Shown here piece by piece: positions 47,166 to 55,375 of a stretch of DNA of 64,000 nt. Source of the stretch: Halorussus vallis (lineage in GTDB: Archaea > Halobacteriota > Halobacteria > Halobacteriales > Haladaptataceae). The notes beneath the pieces are model-generated. The model saw only the letters and a program-made list of their open reading frames with translations. It had not been told where the DNA came from and made no database searches. A program made the translations under genes and the position numbers. The stretch is taken from NCBI RefSeq assembly GCF_024138165.1, contig NZ_CP100000.1, positions 1,612,001 to 1,676,000 on the forward strand. Reading direction: 5' to 3'. Every line of letters starts with the position of its first letter. The stretch's first letter is position 1.

Positions 47166-47461
47166 GTCTATCGCGTGCCAAACCGGGCGAGCGGTCGTCG
47201 TTCGTCGGTTCCCGCCACCCCTTATTAAAATATTGGATTTCAAATTGAATTCTTATATTTATTTATAGATTCGTTGACGCGAGGACCGCCGCGTCTACGA
47301 TCCGTCGCCGCGGCGGTCCGACGGGGGTTCGGGTACTCGCCGTCGTCCGCGGCAGCGCGCCTGCTTGCGTTTTCCGCCACGGATCACCGCGCGCTTCCCG
47401 CCGAACGCCGCCTTCGTCCGGAACCGAACCACCTTTAACCGACCGCTGACGCCGACTCACC
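47166..47461. promoter_or_regulatory. Promoter region of surface protein and uppP
   Basis: For the leftward gene an AT-rich stretch (TTATTAAAATATTGG near 47222-47236) can hold the TATA box. For the rightward gene CACCTTTAACC at about 47428-47438 lies 30 nt before the ATG. Confidence 0.5.
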
Positions 47462-48283
47462 ATGGACCGGTCTACCCTCATCGCCCTCGTCGCCGGACTC
47501 CTCCAGGGCGTCTTCGAGTGGTTGCCCATCTCCAGCGAGGGCAACCTCACCATCTTCCTGACCGCCATCGGGACCGACCCCGAGGCGGCGGTCGGCCTTT
47601 CGCTGTTCCTCCACGCCGGCACCGCCGTCTCGGCGGCGGCGTACTACCGCGGCGAACTCCGGGACGTGCTGGCGGAACTCCCGCGATGGCGGCCGAAGTC
47701 GGCGTTTGGACCCGACCGCGCGACTTTCACGTTCCTCGCGGTCGCGACGCTCGTCTCGGGCGTGGTGGGCATCGCGGCCTACCTCACCGTCGAAGCCGTG
47801 ATGTCGGCGCTCACCGGCGGCGCGTTCGTCGCGGTCGTCGGCCTGCTGCTGGTCGCCACCGGCGTCCTCCAGCGGGTGGCCGACGACTTCGAACTCGGCG
47901 GCCGAGAGTACCCGGACTTCGCCGACGCCCTGCTGGTGGGCGTGCTCCAGGGCCTCGCCATTCTTCCGGGCGTCTCGCGCTCGGGCACGACGATTTCGGG
48001 GCTACTGTTCCGGGGCCACGACGCCGAGTCGTCGTTCCGACTCTCCTTCCTGCTGTCGATTCCCGCGGCGCTCGGCGCGGGCGTCCTGGTGCTCGCAGAC
48101 GACGGCGTGCCGGCGATTCCGGTTGAGGCCGCGCTGCTCGCGCTGGCGGTGAGCGCGGTGGTGGGCTTCCTGACCATCGGCGCGCTGATGCGGGTCGTCG
48201 AGCGGGTCGCCTTCTGGGCGGTGTGCGTCGGCTTGGGCGCACTGGCGATGGTCGGCGGTGCAATAATCGCGATCGGGATTTGA
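47462..48283 (+). CDS. uppP: UppP/BacA-like polyprenyl-diphosphate phosphatase
   Basis: 273 residues, about eight membrane helices. Conserved motifs LLQGVFEWLPISSEGNL (31 residues in) and PGVSRSGTTISGLLFRG with the phosphatase Ser and Arg. In bacteria UppP dephosphorylates undecaprenyl-diphosphate; archaea use dolichyl phosphates for glycosylation, so the carrier differs. A TATA-like CTTTAAC about 28 nt before the ATG supports a leaderless transcript. Confidence 0.88.
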   Translation: MDRSTLIALVAGLLQGVFEWLPISSEGNLTIFLTAIGTDPEAAVGLSLFLHAGTAVSAAAYYRGELRDVLAELPRWRPKSAFGPDRATFTFLAVATLVSGVVGIAAYLTVEAVMSALTGGAFVAVVGLLLVATGVLQRVADDFELGGREYPDFADALLVGVLQGLAILPGVSRSGTTISGLLFRGHDAESSFRLSFLLSIPAALGAGVLVLADDGVPAIPVEAALLALAVSAVVGFLTIGALMRVVERVAFWAVCVGLGALAMVGGAIIAIGI

Positions 48284-48997
48284 CTGCGCCGGTCGCGGCG
48301 GAGGCGACTGCACTTCTACAGGCGGAGAAGGTCGAGTGCCTCGGGGGACCCCGAGGCGGTTCACGACTACGGACGGCCATCGTACCGCGAAACCGAATCT
48401 TCGAAACTTGAGTTCGAGTGTGACGACATAGCCGTTTGCACCCCTGGACGGATAGGCGAGTCCTCCGACGTGCGGATCCGCACCGCCCGAAACTGCACCA
48501 AGGCCTTGAACATAACTTCTTGTAACACTCTCCGTTTTCGATAGTCGTGTATCGCGTGAGCGAGGAATTCTTCCGAGGTCACGATGTTCACGACAGCGTC
48601 GGAACGAACAATTAGGACGGAGCATCGAGAGTTTTCTCATTGAGTCGCTGCCATCCATCGCAGTAGAACAGGATAGATCCCCCATCCCGAGTTCTTTAAC
48701 CGAAATAGGGGAAGTTATTTGCTGAATAAATATATTATTTCCGCCTTTCCTCTACTCAGGCCCATACACGTTCGATAGATAGCGCAAAATATAGGATATT
48801 AACCATTCCATCTTTTTACAATTACTTATGTCAATATCGCGTCCGAGGCCGAACGGGTGGGCCTCTCCGAGAACAGAATAGGTATATACGGGTAACAGAC
48901 TTAGGATTGTTATTCTACGTGCCGCTCGTCAGACGCGATTCTACCGCCGACCTCCGTCCGAGAAGAAGTCAACGAAGATGAGAGGCGCGGCCGCAGG

Positions 48998-49014
48998 GTT
49001 TCTCATGAAGAAAC
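48998..49014. promoter_or_regulatory. GTTTC-N7-GAAAC palindrome 1
   Basis: GTTTCTCATGAAGAAAC. Six-base arms pair fully around five central bases. One of four related 17-nt sites around iclR, here beyond its 3' end. Confidence 0.5.
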
Positions 49015-49034
49015 GTGGAGGATTCCCCGGTAGC

Positions 49035-49051
49035 GTTTCTCAGAGGGAAAC
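49035..49051. promoter_or_regulatory. GTTTC-N7-GAAAC palindrome 2
   Basis: GTTTCTCAGAGGGAAAC, within a longer inverted repeat (49030-49056, GTAGCGTTT/AAACGCTAC). It touches the iclR stop codon, so it may also act as a transcription end. Confidence 0.5.
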
Positions 49052-49052
49052 G

Positions 49053-49784
49053 CTACTGGGCGTGGTCGACTTCGATGCTCTTCGCCGTGCTGACGACGAG
49101 GCCGGTTATGTCTTCTTCGAGGCGTTTGCCCGACAGGCTCGCGGCCGAACCGCTAACCACGAGCGCGCCGACGGAGTAGTCGTCGGCATTTCGAATGGGC
49201 ACTGCGACGCTGTTCCGGCCATCTTCGGAGCCGCTTCGTTCGATCGCCAGGTGTCGATCCCTGATGTGACGGAGTTCGGAGCGGAGAGTCCGAACCTGGT
49301 CCCCGTCGTAATCGTCTGGAACGCACTCTCGAACGTCGGACTCCGGTCGGTACGCGAGAAGCGCCCGGCCGGCGATCGATTCGACAAGCGGTTCCCGTCG
49401 TCCACCGGACGCAGTCGCACGGGCCTCGTTCCCCGGCCGCGCCTCGTAGATGCAAACCGCGTCCCCGTTTTCCTCCACCACGAGGAAGACCGTCTCGCCG
49501 GTCGTCGCGGCGAGATTGTCGACCGGTGGCCGAGCGATTCGGTACAGTTCGTTTCGCTCGCGGACTCCGTTTCCTAATTCGAAAAAGCGTAGTCCGAGTT
49601 CGTAGTGTCCATCGTCTTTCTGCACGTAGCCGAGGCGGCGCAGCGTATCGAGGTGTTTGTACGTCGCGCTCTTGGACGTACCCGCGACCTCCGCGATTTC
49701 GGTGACGCCCGCTTCGCCGAGTTCCTTGAGTGCTTCTACGATGCCGAACGTGGTGGTCGTCGATTGTATGGGTACGTTAGCCAT
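49053..49784 (-). CDS. IclR family transcriptional regulator
   Basis: 243 residues from MANVPIQSTTTTFGI. N-terminal winged helix (IVEALKELGEAGVTEIAEVAG, then SKSATYKHLDTLRRLGYVQK) and a C-terminal ligand domain (ETVFLVVEENGDAVCIYEAR, GGRREPLVESIAGRALLAY). It sits next to a sugar-uptake and galactonate pathway, so a sugar or sugar-acid ligand is likely. A perfect GTTTCCC/GGGAAAC palindrome is 33 nt upstream of the start, over the probable TATA region, so it may repress itself. An in-frame ATG 60 nt earlier overlaps that site and is less likely. Confidence 0.9.
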   Translation of the reverse strand: MANVPIQSTTTTFGIVEALKELGEAGVTEIAEVAGTSKSATYKHLDTLRRLGYVQKDDGHYELGLRFFELGNGVRERNELYRIARPPVDNLAATTGETVFLVVEENGDAVCIYEARPGNEARATASGGRREPLVESIAGRALLAYRPESDVRECVPDDYDGDQVRTLRSELRHIRDRHLAIERSGSEDGRNSVAVPIRNADDYSVGALVVSGSAASLSGKRLEEDITGLVVSTAKSIEVDHAQ

Positions 49785-49816
49785 TTTACTTCGAGTTCGA
49801 TATCGACCCCCATAAC

Positions 49817-49833
49817 GTTTCCCATAGGGAAAC
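49817..49833. promoter_or_regulatory. Operator candidate in the iclR promoter (palindrome 3)
   Basis: GTTTCCCATAGGGAAAC, perfect 7-bp arms and a 3-nt centre. It begins 33 nt before the iclR start codon and overlaps GTTATGGG (minus strand), a possible TATA box, as expected for autoregulation. Confidence 0.65.
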
Positions 49834-49961
49834 AGCCGACTCACGAAGCCAAGATACCCGTGCTTCTCCGGAATCGAATAGCGCTTCAGAAAACCGGCGA
49901 GCGACGATCAACCGGCCGAGAACCGCCACAGTCGCTCGCAGCGGAAGAAGAAAGGAGAGGT

Positions 49962-49978
49962 GTTTCCAAATGGGAAAC
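49962..49978. promoter_or_regulatory. GTTTC-N7-GAAAC palindrome 4
   Basis: GTTTCCAAATGGGAAAC, six-base arms. It lies just after the stop of the leftward ABC ATPase gene and 178 nt before the iclR start, so it could control read-through into iclR. Confidence 0.5.
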
Positions 49979-49992
49979 GGCGGGTTCGCCGG

Positions 49993-51108
49993 TTACACCG
50001 CTGCCAGGTCCCGGTCGCGCTCTATGAGCAGGTTCTCCTCCGTCTCGCGGTCGAAGACGTGGATGTCGGACTCGTCGAACGTAATCCCGACGTCCTCGCC
50101 CGGGTCCGGATGCCACCGGTCGGTGATGCGGACGGTACCCTCCAGGTCACCCATGGTGAGGTAGACGTAGTAGTCGCTCCCGATGGGTTCGACGACGTCG
50201 ACGTTCGCAGTCAAGTCTCCTTCCGCGGGGTTCTCGGAGATTTCCACGTGTTCGGGGCGGATGCCGAGGCGGAGATGGTCGTTTGTGCGGTTCGTCTCGA
50301 TTTGAGACGCGGTTTCCTCCGTGAGTTCGTACCGAATCACCTCGTTGACCAGCGCCCGGTCCTCCAACCTGACGTCGTAGATGTTCATCGACGGACTCCC
50401 GATGAAACCGGCGACGAACTCGTTCGCGGGTTCGTGATAGACCTCTTCGGGCGTTCCGACCTGCTGGCACTGCCCGTTCGCCAGGATGACGATCCGGTCG
50501 CTCATCGTCATCGCCTCTTCCTGGTCGTGGGTGACGTACAGCGTCGTGGTTTCGAGATCGTCGTGGATCCGCTGCAGTTCCGTCCGCATGTGAATCTTGA
50601 GTTTGGCGTCGAGGTTCGACAGCGGTTCGTCCATCAGGAACGCATCGGGGTCGCGGACGATGGCCCGCCCGGTGGCCACCCGCTGTTGTTGTCCTCCCGA
50701 GAGATTTCCGGGCTTCTTGTCGAGCAGATTCTCGATGCCCATCATCTCGGCGGCCTCCTCGACGCGGCGGTCGATCTGGTCGTCGGACATGTCGGTGGTC
50801 AGCTTCAGCCCGTAGGACATGTTCTTGCGAACGTTCATGTGGGGGTACAGCGCGTAGTTCTGGAACACCATCGCGACGCCCCGGTTCTGCGGGTCGACGC
50901 CGTTGACCACGCGGTCGCTGATCTCTATCGTCCCGTCGGTTATCTCTTCGAGGCCGGCGACCATCCGGAGTAATGTCGACTTCCCCGACCCGGACGGGCC
51001 GACGATCGATACGAACTCGCCGTCCTCGATTTCGAGGTCGAAGTCGTCGACGGCGACGATAGACCCGCCGTACTCCTTTCTGACGTCGGTAAAGCTAACA
51101 CCACTCAT
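49993..51108 (-). CDS. Sugar ABC transporter ATPase (UgpC/MsmK type)
   Basis: 371 residues from MSGVSFTDVRKEYGG. Walker A GPSGSGKST (37-45), Q-loop Q83, signature LSGGQQQR (136-143), Walker B AFLMDEP (156-162), and the switch His in VTHDQEEAM. A C-terminal OB-like regulatory part with LRLGIRPEHVEI and the end DIHVFDRETEENLL is typical of MalK/UgpC. It powers the importer encoded divergently at 51346-54493. An earlier in-frame ATG adds MRQAL. Confidence 0.95.
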   Translation of the reverse strand: MSGVSFTDVRKEYGGSIVAVDDFDLEIEDGEFVSIVGPSGSGKSTLLRMVAGLEEITDGTIEISDRVVNGVDPQNRGVAMVFQNYALYPHMNVRKNMSYGLKLTTDMSDDQIDRRVEEAAEMMGIENLLDKKPGNLSGGQQQRVATGRAIVRDPDAFLMDEPLSNLDAKLKIHMRTELQRIHDDLETTTLYVTHDQEEAMTMSDRIVILANGQCQQVGTPEEVYHEPANEFVAGFIGSPSMNIYDVRLEDRALVNEVIRYELTEETASQIETNRTNDHLRLGIRPEHVEISENPAEGDLTANVDVVEPIGSDYYVYLTMGDLEGTVRITDRWHPDPGEDVGITFDESDIHVFDRETEENLLIERDRDLAAV

Positions 51109-51345
51109 GAGAGCTTGTCTCATAAGGCTGTACGGACGAGCAAATAGTTTTGGGTGTGAGTGATCGCTTACAGCTTCGAGTGACGTTACGCCCGACGAAT
51201 CGCGACGAACGGCGCCGAACGGGTCGCTGGCCTTCTTCGAAGCCGTTATCGCGCCCGTCGCGATGGCCTTCGACGCCCATATTCATGAAAGATGAGTACC
51301 AATTTGGAGAACTTTTATCTGCCAGTATCCAGTTGGTGACATCGT
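51109..51345. promoter_or_regulatory. Divergent promoter of the sugar uptake locus
   Basis: 237 bases. A TATA-like CTTTTATCT at 51311-51319 lies about 30 nt before the binding-protein ATG. No GTTTC-N7-GAAAC site is seen, so the main operon is not obviously under the same operator as iclR. Confidence 0.55.
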
Positions 51346-52692
51346 ATGCCAAACAAAGACAAGCAGCCTTTCGTCGATAGACGAAGGTTCGTCAAAACGG
51401 TGAGTGCGGCCGGTGCGGCCGGCCTCGCCGGATGCATGGGCGGCAACGACGGGAACGGCAAAGAGTCGACCAAGAGCGGCGAGAACGTCGGCAACGTCAA
51501 CGGCGGGAAGACGACCACCATCAAGTTCTGGACGCTGTTCGGCGGCGGCGACGGGAAGGCGATGAAAGCGCTGGTCGACGAGTTCAACAAACAGCACGAC
51601 GGCATCCAGATCAAGCGCCAGCGGCTTCCGTGGGACAAGTACTACGACAAACTGTACACGTCGCTGACGGGCGGGAATCCCCCGGACCTCGGCGTGATCC
51701 ACGCGACCCGACTCGCGAAGTACAAGGACGTCGTGATGCCGCTGGGCGATCACCTCGGATCAGGCGAGGGCGACAAGTACGTCCAGTCGATTTGGAAGAA
51801 GACGCAAGTCGACGGTAAGCGTCTCGCGCTTCCCCTCGACACCCATCCGGTCGGCCTCTATTACAACAAGGACATCTTCGAGAAGGCCGGTCTTGACTCG
51901 GCGAGTCCGCCGACGAACTTCAAGGAGCTCAAGGACGCGTCGAACGCGATCGTCTCGAAGACGGACAAGTACGCGTTCAACCCCGGTCCGTACGCCGGAT
52001 CGTCGCTGTTGCGCACGTACCTCGCGTTCCTCAACCAGCACGGGGGGAAGCTCCTGACCGACGACAAGTCGAAGGCCGCGTTCAACGACAAACACGGTCT
52101 GGCGGTCGCGAACTTCTACTCCGACCTGACCGGCAAGTGGAACTGGGACAAGGCCAACTCGAGCGAAGACCGCGGTACCAAGGCGTTCCGCGCCGGCGAC
52201 CTCGCGATGACCGTCAACGGAACGTGGTACTACGGCGTCGCCAAGGAGCAGAAGTTCAAGTGGGGCATGGCCAAACCGTTCGTCGGTCCCGGCGGGAGCG
52301 GAAGCGGACCCGCGTGGGCGAACAGCCACACCCTCGCGGTCCCGTACAAGAAGAACCGGAGCAAAGCGAAGACCAAGGCGGCCGTCACGGCCGCGAAGTG
52401 GCTCACCCAGCAGAACCAGAAGTGGGGCACCATCGCCGGCCACCTGCCGGCGAGCAAGTCGGTCCTCGAGTCGAAGAAGCTTCGGAACGCGGCCGTCTGG
52501 GACAAGACTCTGAGCACGTTCTACGAGATGGCGTCGAACGACCAACTGGTGTACATGCCCCAGACCAAGTCCATCACCGAGTACAAAGAACCCATCTGGA
52601 AGGCCTTAGAGAAGATTTACTCGCACAAGTCGAAGCCCAAGCCGGCCCTCAGCAAGGCCGAGAAAGAAGTCAACGGCATCCTGGGTAAGTAG
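51346..52692 (+). CDS. Extracellular sugar-binding lipoprotein (Tat, ABC importer)
   Basis: 448 residues. Tat motif DRRRFVKTVSAAGAAGLAGC with lipidation Cys30, then a Gly/Ser/Asn linker. The fold is the solute-binding type 1 family (IKFWTLFGGGDGKAMKALVD, NPPDLGVIHATR, LPLDTHPVGLYYNKDIFEKAG, WANSHTLAVPYKKNRS). It feeds the two permeases. The C-terminal half is rich in Lys, unusual for a surface protein of a haloarchaeon. Starts the operon. Confidence 0.93.
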   Translation: MPNKDKQPFVDRRRFVKTVSAAGAAGLAGCMGGNDGNGKESTKSGENVGNVNGGKTTTIKFWTLFGGGDGKAMKALVDEFNKQHDGIQIKRQRLPWDKYYDKLYTSLTGGNPPDLGVIHATRLAKYKDVVMPLGDHLGSGEGDKYVQSIWKKTQVDGKRLALPLDTHPVGLYYNKDIFEKAGLDSASPPTNFKELKDASNAIVSKTDKYAFNPGPYAGSSLLRTYLAFLNQHGGKLLTDDKSKAAFNDKHGLAVANFYSDLTGKWNWDKANSSEDRGTKAFRAGDLAMTVNGTWYYGVAKEQKFKWGMAKPFVGPGGSGSGPAWANSHTLAVPYKKNRSKAKTKAAVTAAKWLTQQNQKWGTIAGHLPASKSVLESKKLRNAAVWDKTLSTFYEMASNDQLVYMPQTKSITEYKEPIWKALEKIYSHKSKPKPALSKAEKEVNGILGK

Positions 52693-52703
52693 AGCGAGAT
52701 ATC

Positions 52704-53630
52704 ATGGCGTCGGAGTCACCAAACGAAACTCGCGCCCGTACGGTCAGCGACGCGCTTCCGGTGAACGTCGACCGAGAGACGGTCGAAGGGGTGCTGTTCG
52801 CGCTCCCGTATCTGCTCGTCTTCAGCGTCTTCCTGCTGTACCCGCTGCTGAAGGGGCTCCGGATGAGCCTGTACGACTGGAACCCGATCTTCCCGTCACA
52901 GTCCGAGTTCATCTGGTTCCAGAACTACGTGCGGATGTTCAACGACCCGGTGTTCTGGACCTCGGTGAAGAACACGTTCTACTTCGTCGTGCTGACCGTC
53001 CCGCCGCTGGTCGTCCTCGGCCTGCTGTTGGCGCTCGGCGTCAACCGGGAGGTGAAGGGCCAGCGGTTCCTCCGGGCGGTCTTCTTCAGCCCGTACATCC
53101 TGACCGTGTCGGTCGTCGCGCTGGTCTGGATGGAGATATTCGCGCCGCAGTACGGCCTCCTCAACTACTACCTGGAGCTGTTCGTGGCCAGCGCGCCGGC
53201 GTGGTTGAGTTCGTACCTGTTCGCGATGCCAGCGGTCGCCATCGCGACCATCTGGTGGACGCTGGGGTTCAACTTCGTGATCCTGTTCTCGGCTCGTCAG
53301 AACGTGCCGGAGCGACTGTACGAGGCCGCGAAGCTCGACGGTGCCAGCAACTGGCGGATGCTCCGGGACATCACCATCCCGCAGATGAAACCCGCGCTCG
53401 TGTTCGTGACGATCGTGCAGTTCATCGCGTCGTTCCAGATCTTCGGCCAGGTCTACATCATGACGGGCGGCGGTCCCGGTAACTCGACCCAGACCCTCGT
53501 GATGTACCTGTACGAAATCGCGTTCCAGCAACACGAGTTCGGATACGCCGCCGCGGTCGGCTACTTTCTGTTCGCGGTGCTGATCACGGTTTCGCTCGCC
53601 AACTACTTCCTCCTCGGAGGTGACCAATGA
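52704..53630 (+). CDS. Sugar ABC permease, MalF/UgpA type
   Basis: 308 residues with six membrane helices (VEGVLFALPYLLVFSVFLLYP first). The EAA loop is EAAKLDGASNWRMLRDITIP, which contacts the ATPase. Starts 11 nt after the binding-protein gene and overlaps the next permease by ATGA. Confidence 0.94.
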   Translation: MASESPNETRARTVSDALPVNVDRETVEGVLFALPYLLVFSVFLLYPLLKGLRMSLYDWNPIFPSQSEFIWFQNYVRMFNDPVFWTSVKNTFYFVVLTVPPLVVLGLLLALGVNREVKGQRFLRAVFFSPYILTVSVVALVWMEIFAPQYGLLNYYLELFVASAPAWLSSYLFAMPAVAIATIWWTLGFNFVILFSARQNVPERLYEAAKLDGASNWRMLRDITIPQMKPALVFVTIVQFIASFQIFGQVYIMTGGGPGNSTQTLVMYLYEIAFQQHEFGYAAAVGYFLFAVLITVSLANYFLLGGDQ

Positions 53631-54493
53631 CCGAGCAACCCACTCACCGGACCGAAGCGTCGAACGAGGACCTCGAGAGCCGGCTCCGCACGGCAGGCCT
53701 CTACGTCGCGCTGTACGGCGCCGCGTTCCTGTTCCTGCTGCCGTACCTCTGGATGATCTCGACGTCACTGAAGCCGAAGGGTCAGCTGTTCTCGCAGGTC
53801 CCCCACTGGATTCCGAGCGAGATCACGTTCGCGTGGTACAGGCAGGTCCTCACGCAGTCACTGATCGTCGAGTGGACCATCAACACGTTCATCATCGCCG
53901 TGAGCACCACGGTGCTGGTGCTGGTCGTCGACTCGCTGATCGCGTTCTCGCTGACCCGACTCGACTGGCCGGGCAAGAACGTCGTGCTCGCGGTCATCGT
54001 CGCGAGCTTCATGGTGCCGACCTACGTCAACATCGTGCCGCTGTACACGCTGGTGTCGGAGCTCGGACTGCTGAACAACTACCTCGCGGTCATTCTCCCG
54101 CTCACGGCCGGCCCGCTCGGGGTGTTCCTGCTCGTGCAGTTCTTCCGGGACTTCCCCGACGAGGTCGAGGAGGCCGCCCGGCTCGACGGCTTCTCCTCGT
54201 TCCAGATCTACACGAGACTCGTGTTGCCGCTGATGAAGTCGCCGCTGACGGCGCTCGCACTGTTCACGTTCGTCACGAGCTGGAACAACTTCCTGTGGCC
54301 GCTGCTGGTACTGCAGTCGAACAAGCTCTACACGCTCCCGATCGGACTGGTGACGCTCTCGAACAGTCAGGTGTTCCAACCCGGCCTCGCGATGGCGGCC
54401 ACGCTCATCGCGTCCCTGCCGCTGTTCATCGTGTTCCTGATGCTCCAGGACTACCTGATCAACGCGATCCAGATCCAGGGGACTACGGGATGA
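53627..54493 (+). CDS. Sugar ABC permease, MalG/UgpE type
   Basis: 288 residues with six helices. The EAA loop is EEAARLDGFSSFQIYTRLVL. It forms the pore with the preceding permease. It overlaps by four bases at each side (ATGA), so translation of the three membrane genes is coupled. Confidence 0.94.
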   Translation: MTEQPTHRTEASNEDLESRLRTAGLYVALYGAAFLFLLPYLWMISTSLKPKGQLFSQVPHWIPSEITFAWYRQVLTQSLIVEWTINTFIIAVSTTVLVLVVDSLIAFSLTRLDWPGKNVVLAVIVASFMVPTYVNIVPLYTLVSELGLLNNYLAVILPLTAGPLGVFLLVQFFRDFPDEVEEAARLDGFSSFQIYTRLVLPLMKSPLTALALFTFVTSWNNFLWPLLVLQSNKLYTLPIGLVTLSNSQVFQPGLAMAATLIASLPLFIVFLMLQDYLINAIQIQGTTG

Positions 54494-55173
54494 CGAGGAT
54501 GAGAACGGCCACCGCCCGCTCGACCGACCGCCGCGACGCCGACGCCGACACCCTGCGCGAGGCGATCGTCGAAACCGCGCAGTTCGCGTACGCCCACGGC
54601 CTCTCGCTGTTGGCCGTGAGCCTCGCGTGGACCGTGATGGCGCTGCCCGTCGTCACCGTCGGCCCCGCGACGCTCGCGGCGTACGCGGCCGTGGGCTCGC
54701 TGAGAGCCCGAGGTTCGGTCGACTGGCGCCGAGTCGCGGCGACCGTCCGGAAGACCGGCGGCCACGCGCTGTTGCTCGGTTGGGTACTCCTCGCGCTGGC
54801 CGGAATCAGCGGCCTCTACGCCGCGGAGTTCCTCCGGACGGGCGACCTGCTCGCGGGGGTACTCACCGTCATCAGCGTCTACGGAACGCTCTACACCGGC
54901 CTCGTCCTGTCCGCGGCGTTCGTCGCACTGAGCGACGGGGCGGACGTCCGAACGGCCGTGGGCGCGGGCACCTCCTGGGTGAGAGCGCATCCCACCCTCG
55001 CGGTGAGCGCAGCGCTCGTCACCGCGGCGCTGTTCGTCGTCTCGCTCGCGCTGACCGTGGCGGTGGTGCTCGTGTTCCCCGCGGTGGCGTTCTCGCTCCA
55101 CCACCACCTGCTGGCGCGAGCGCCCGAAGACGACGAGGGTTCCGCGGTGGAGTCGCGGGCGGTCGCCGGATGA
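54490..55173 (+). CDS. YesL-like (DUF624) membrane protein
   Basis: 227 residues from MTRMRTATARSTD, four or more helices. PVVTVGPATLAAYAAVGSLRA is near the YesL pattern TxGPATxA, and proteins of that family accompany sugar importers. Starts in the last four bases of the permease gene. Role unknown; probably membrane-bound and linked to uptake. A 200-base gap and a short hairpin (55187-55208) separate it from the GH2 gene. Confidence 0.75.
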   Translation: MTRMRTATARSTDRRDADADTLREAIVETAQFAYAHGLSLLAVSLAWTVMALPVVTVGPATLAAYAAVGSLRARGSVDWRRVAATVRKTGGHALLLGWVLLALAGISGLYAAEFLRTGDLLAGVLTVISVYGTLYTGLVLSAAFVALSDGADVRTAVGAGTSWVRAHPTLAVSAALVTAALFVVSLALTVAVVLVFPAVAFSLHHHLLARAPEDDEGSAVESRAVAG

Positions 55174-55375
55174 CACGTCACGACGTCCGGCGCCACCGCA
55201 GGCGCCGGCACTCTCCGTATTCGAGGGGACGTCGACCGACTCCCCGGAAGGTTTCGCCGCCCCAGCAGATGCCGAACGGGCGCCCACCGGGGGACAGTTC
55301 GACCGCCGACGAACCGCGACCGTCGCACGAATCGCCAGCCGACCACCGAACGAACGCACGCTGTAACGAAACACA
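55174..55375. other. Gap before the GH2 gene, short hairpin
   Basis: The hairpin 55187-55208 has 8-bp arms CCGGCGCC/GGCGCCGG and a 6-nt loop. No clear TATA box is seen, so the downstream genes may have their own promoter or read-through. Confidence 0.4.

Larger units (their letters stand above)
48284..49052. other. Long gap with AT-rich core and two regulator-like palindromes
   Basis: About 770 bases. A 74-codon frame on the minus strand (48367-48591, MNIVTSEEFLAHAIHDYRK) is the only gene-like signal and I cannot place it. The region 48700-48860 is AT-rich (AATAAATATATTATTTCC). The two GTTTC-N7-GAAAC palindromes at 48998 and 49035 lie at the right edge. It may be a remnant of lost genes. Confidence 0.4.

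Noticed and set aside
48367-48591. 74-codon frame (MNIVTSEEFLAHAIHDYRK) as a gene
   Set aside because: No family, no promoter or ribosome site, and the end is low in quality; kept only as a note.
51109-51345. IclR operator in the sugar operon promoter
   Set aside because: I searched for GTTTC-N7-GAAAC by eye and found none here, so direct control by this site type is unsupported.
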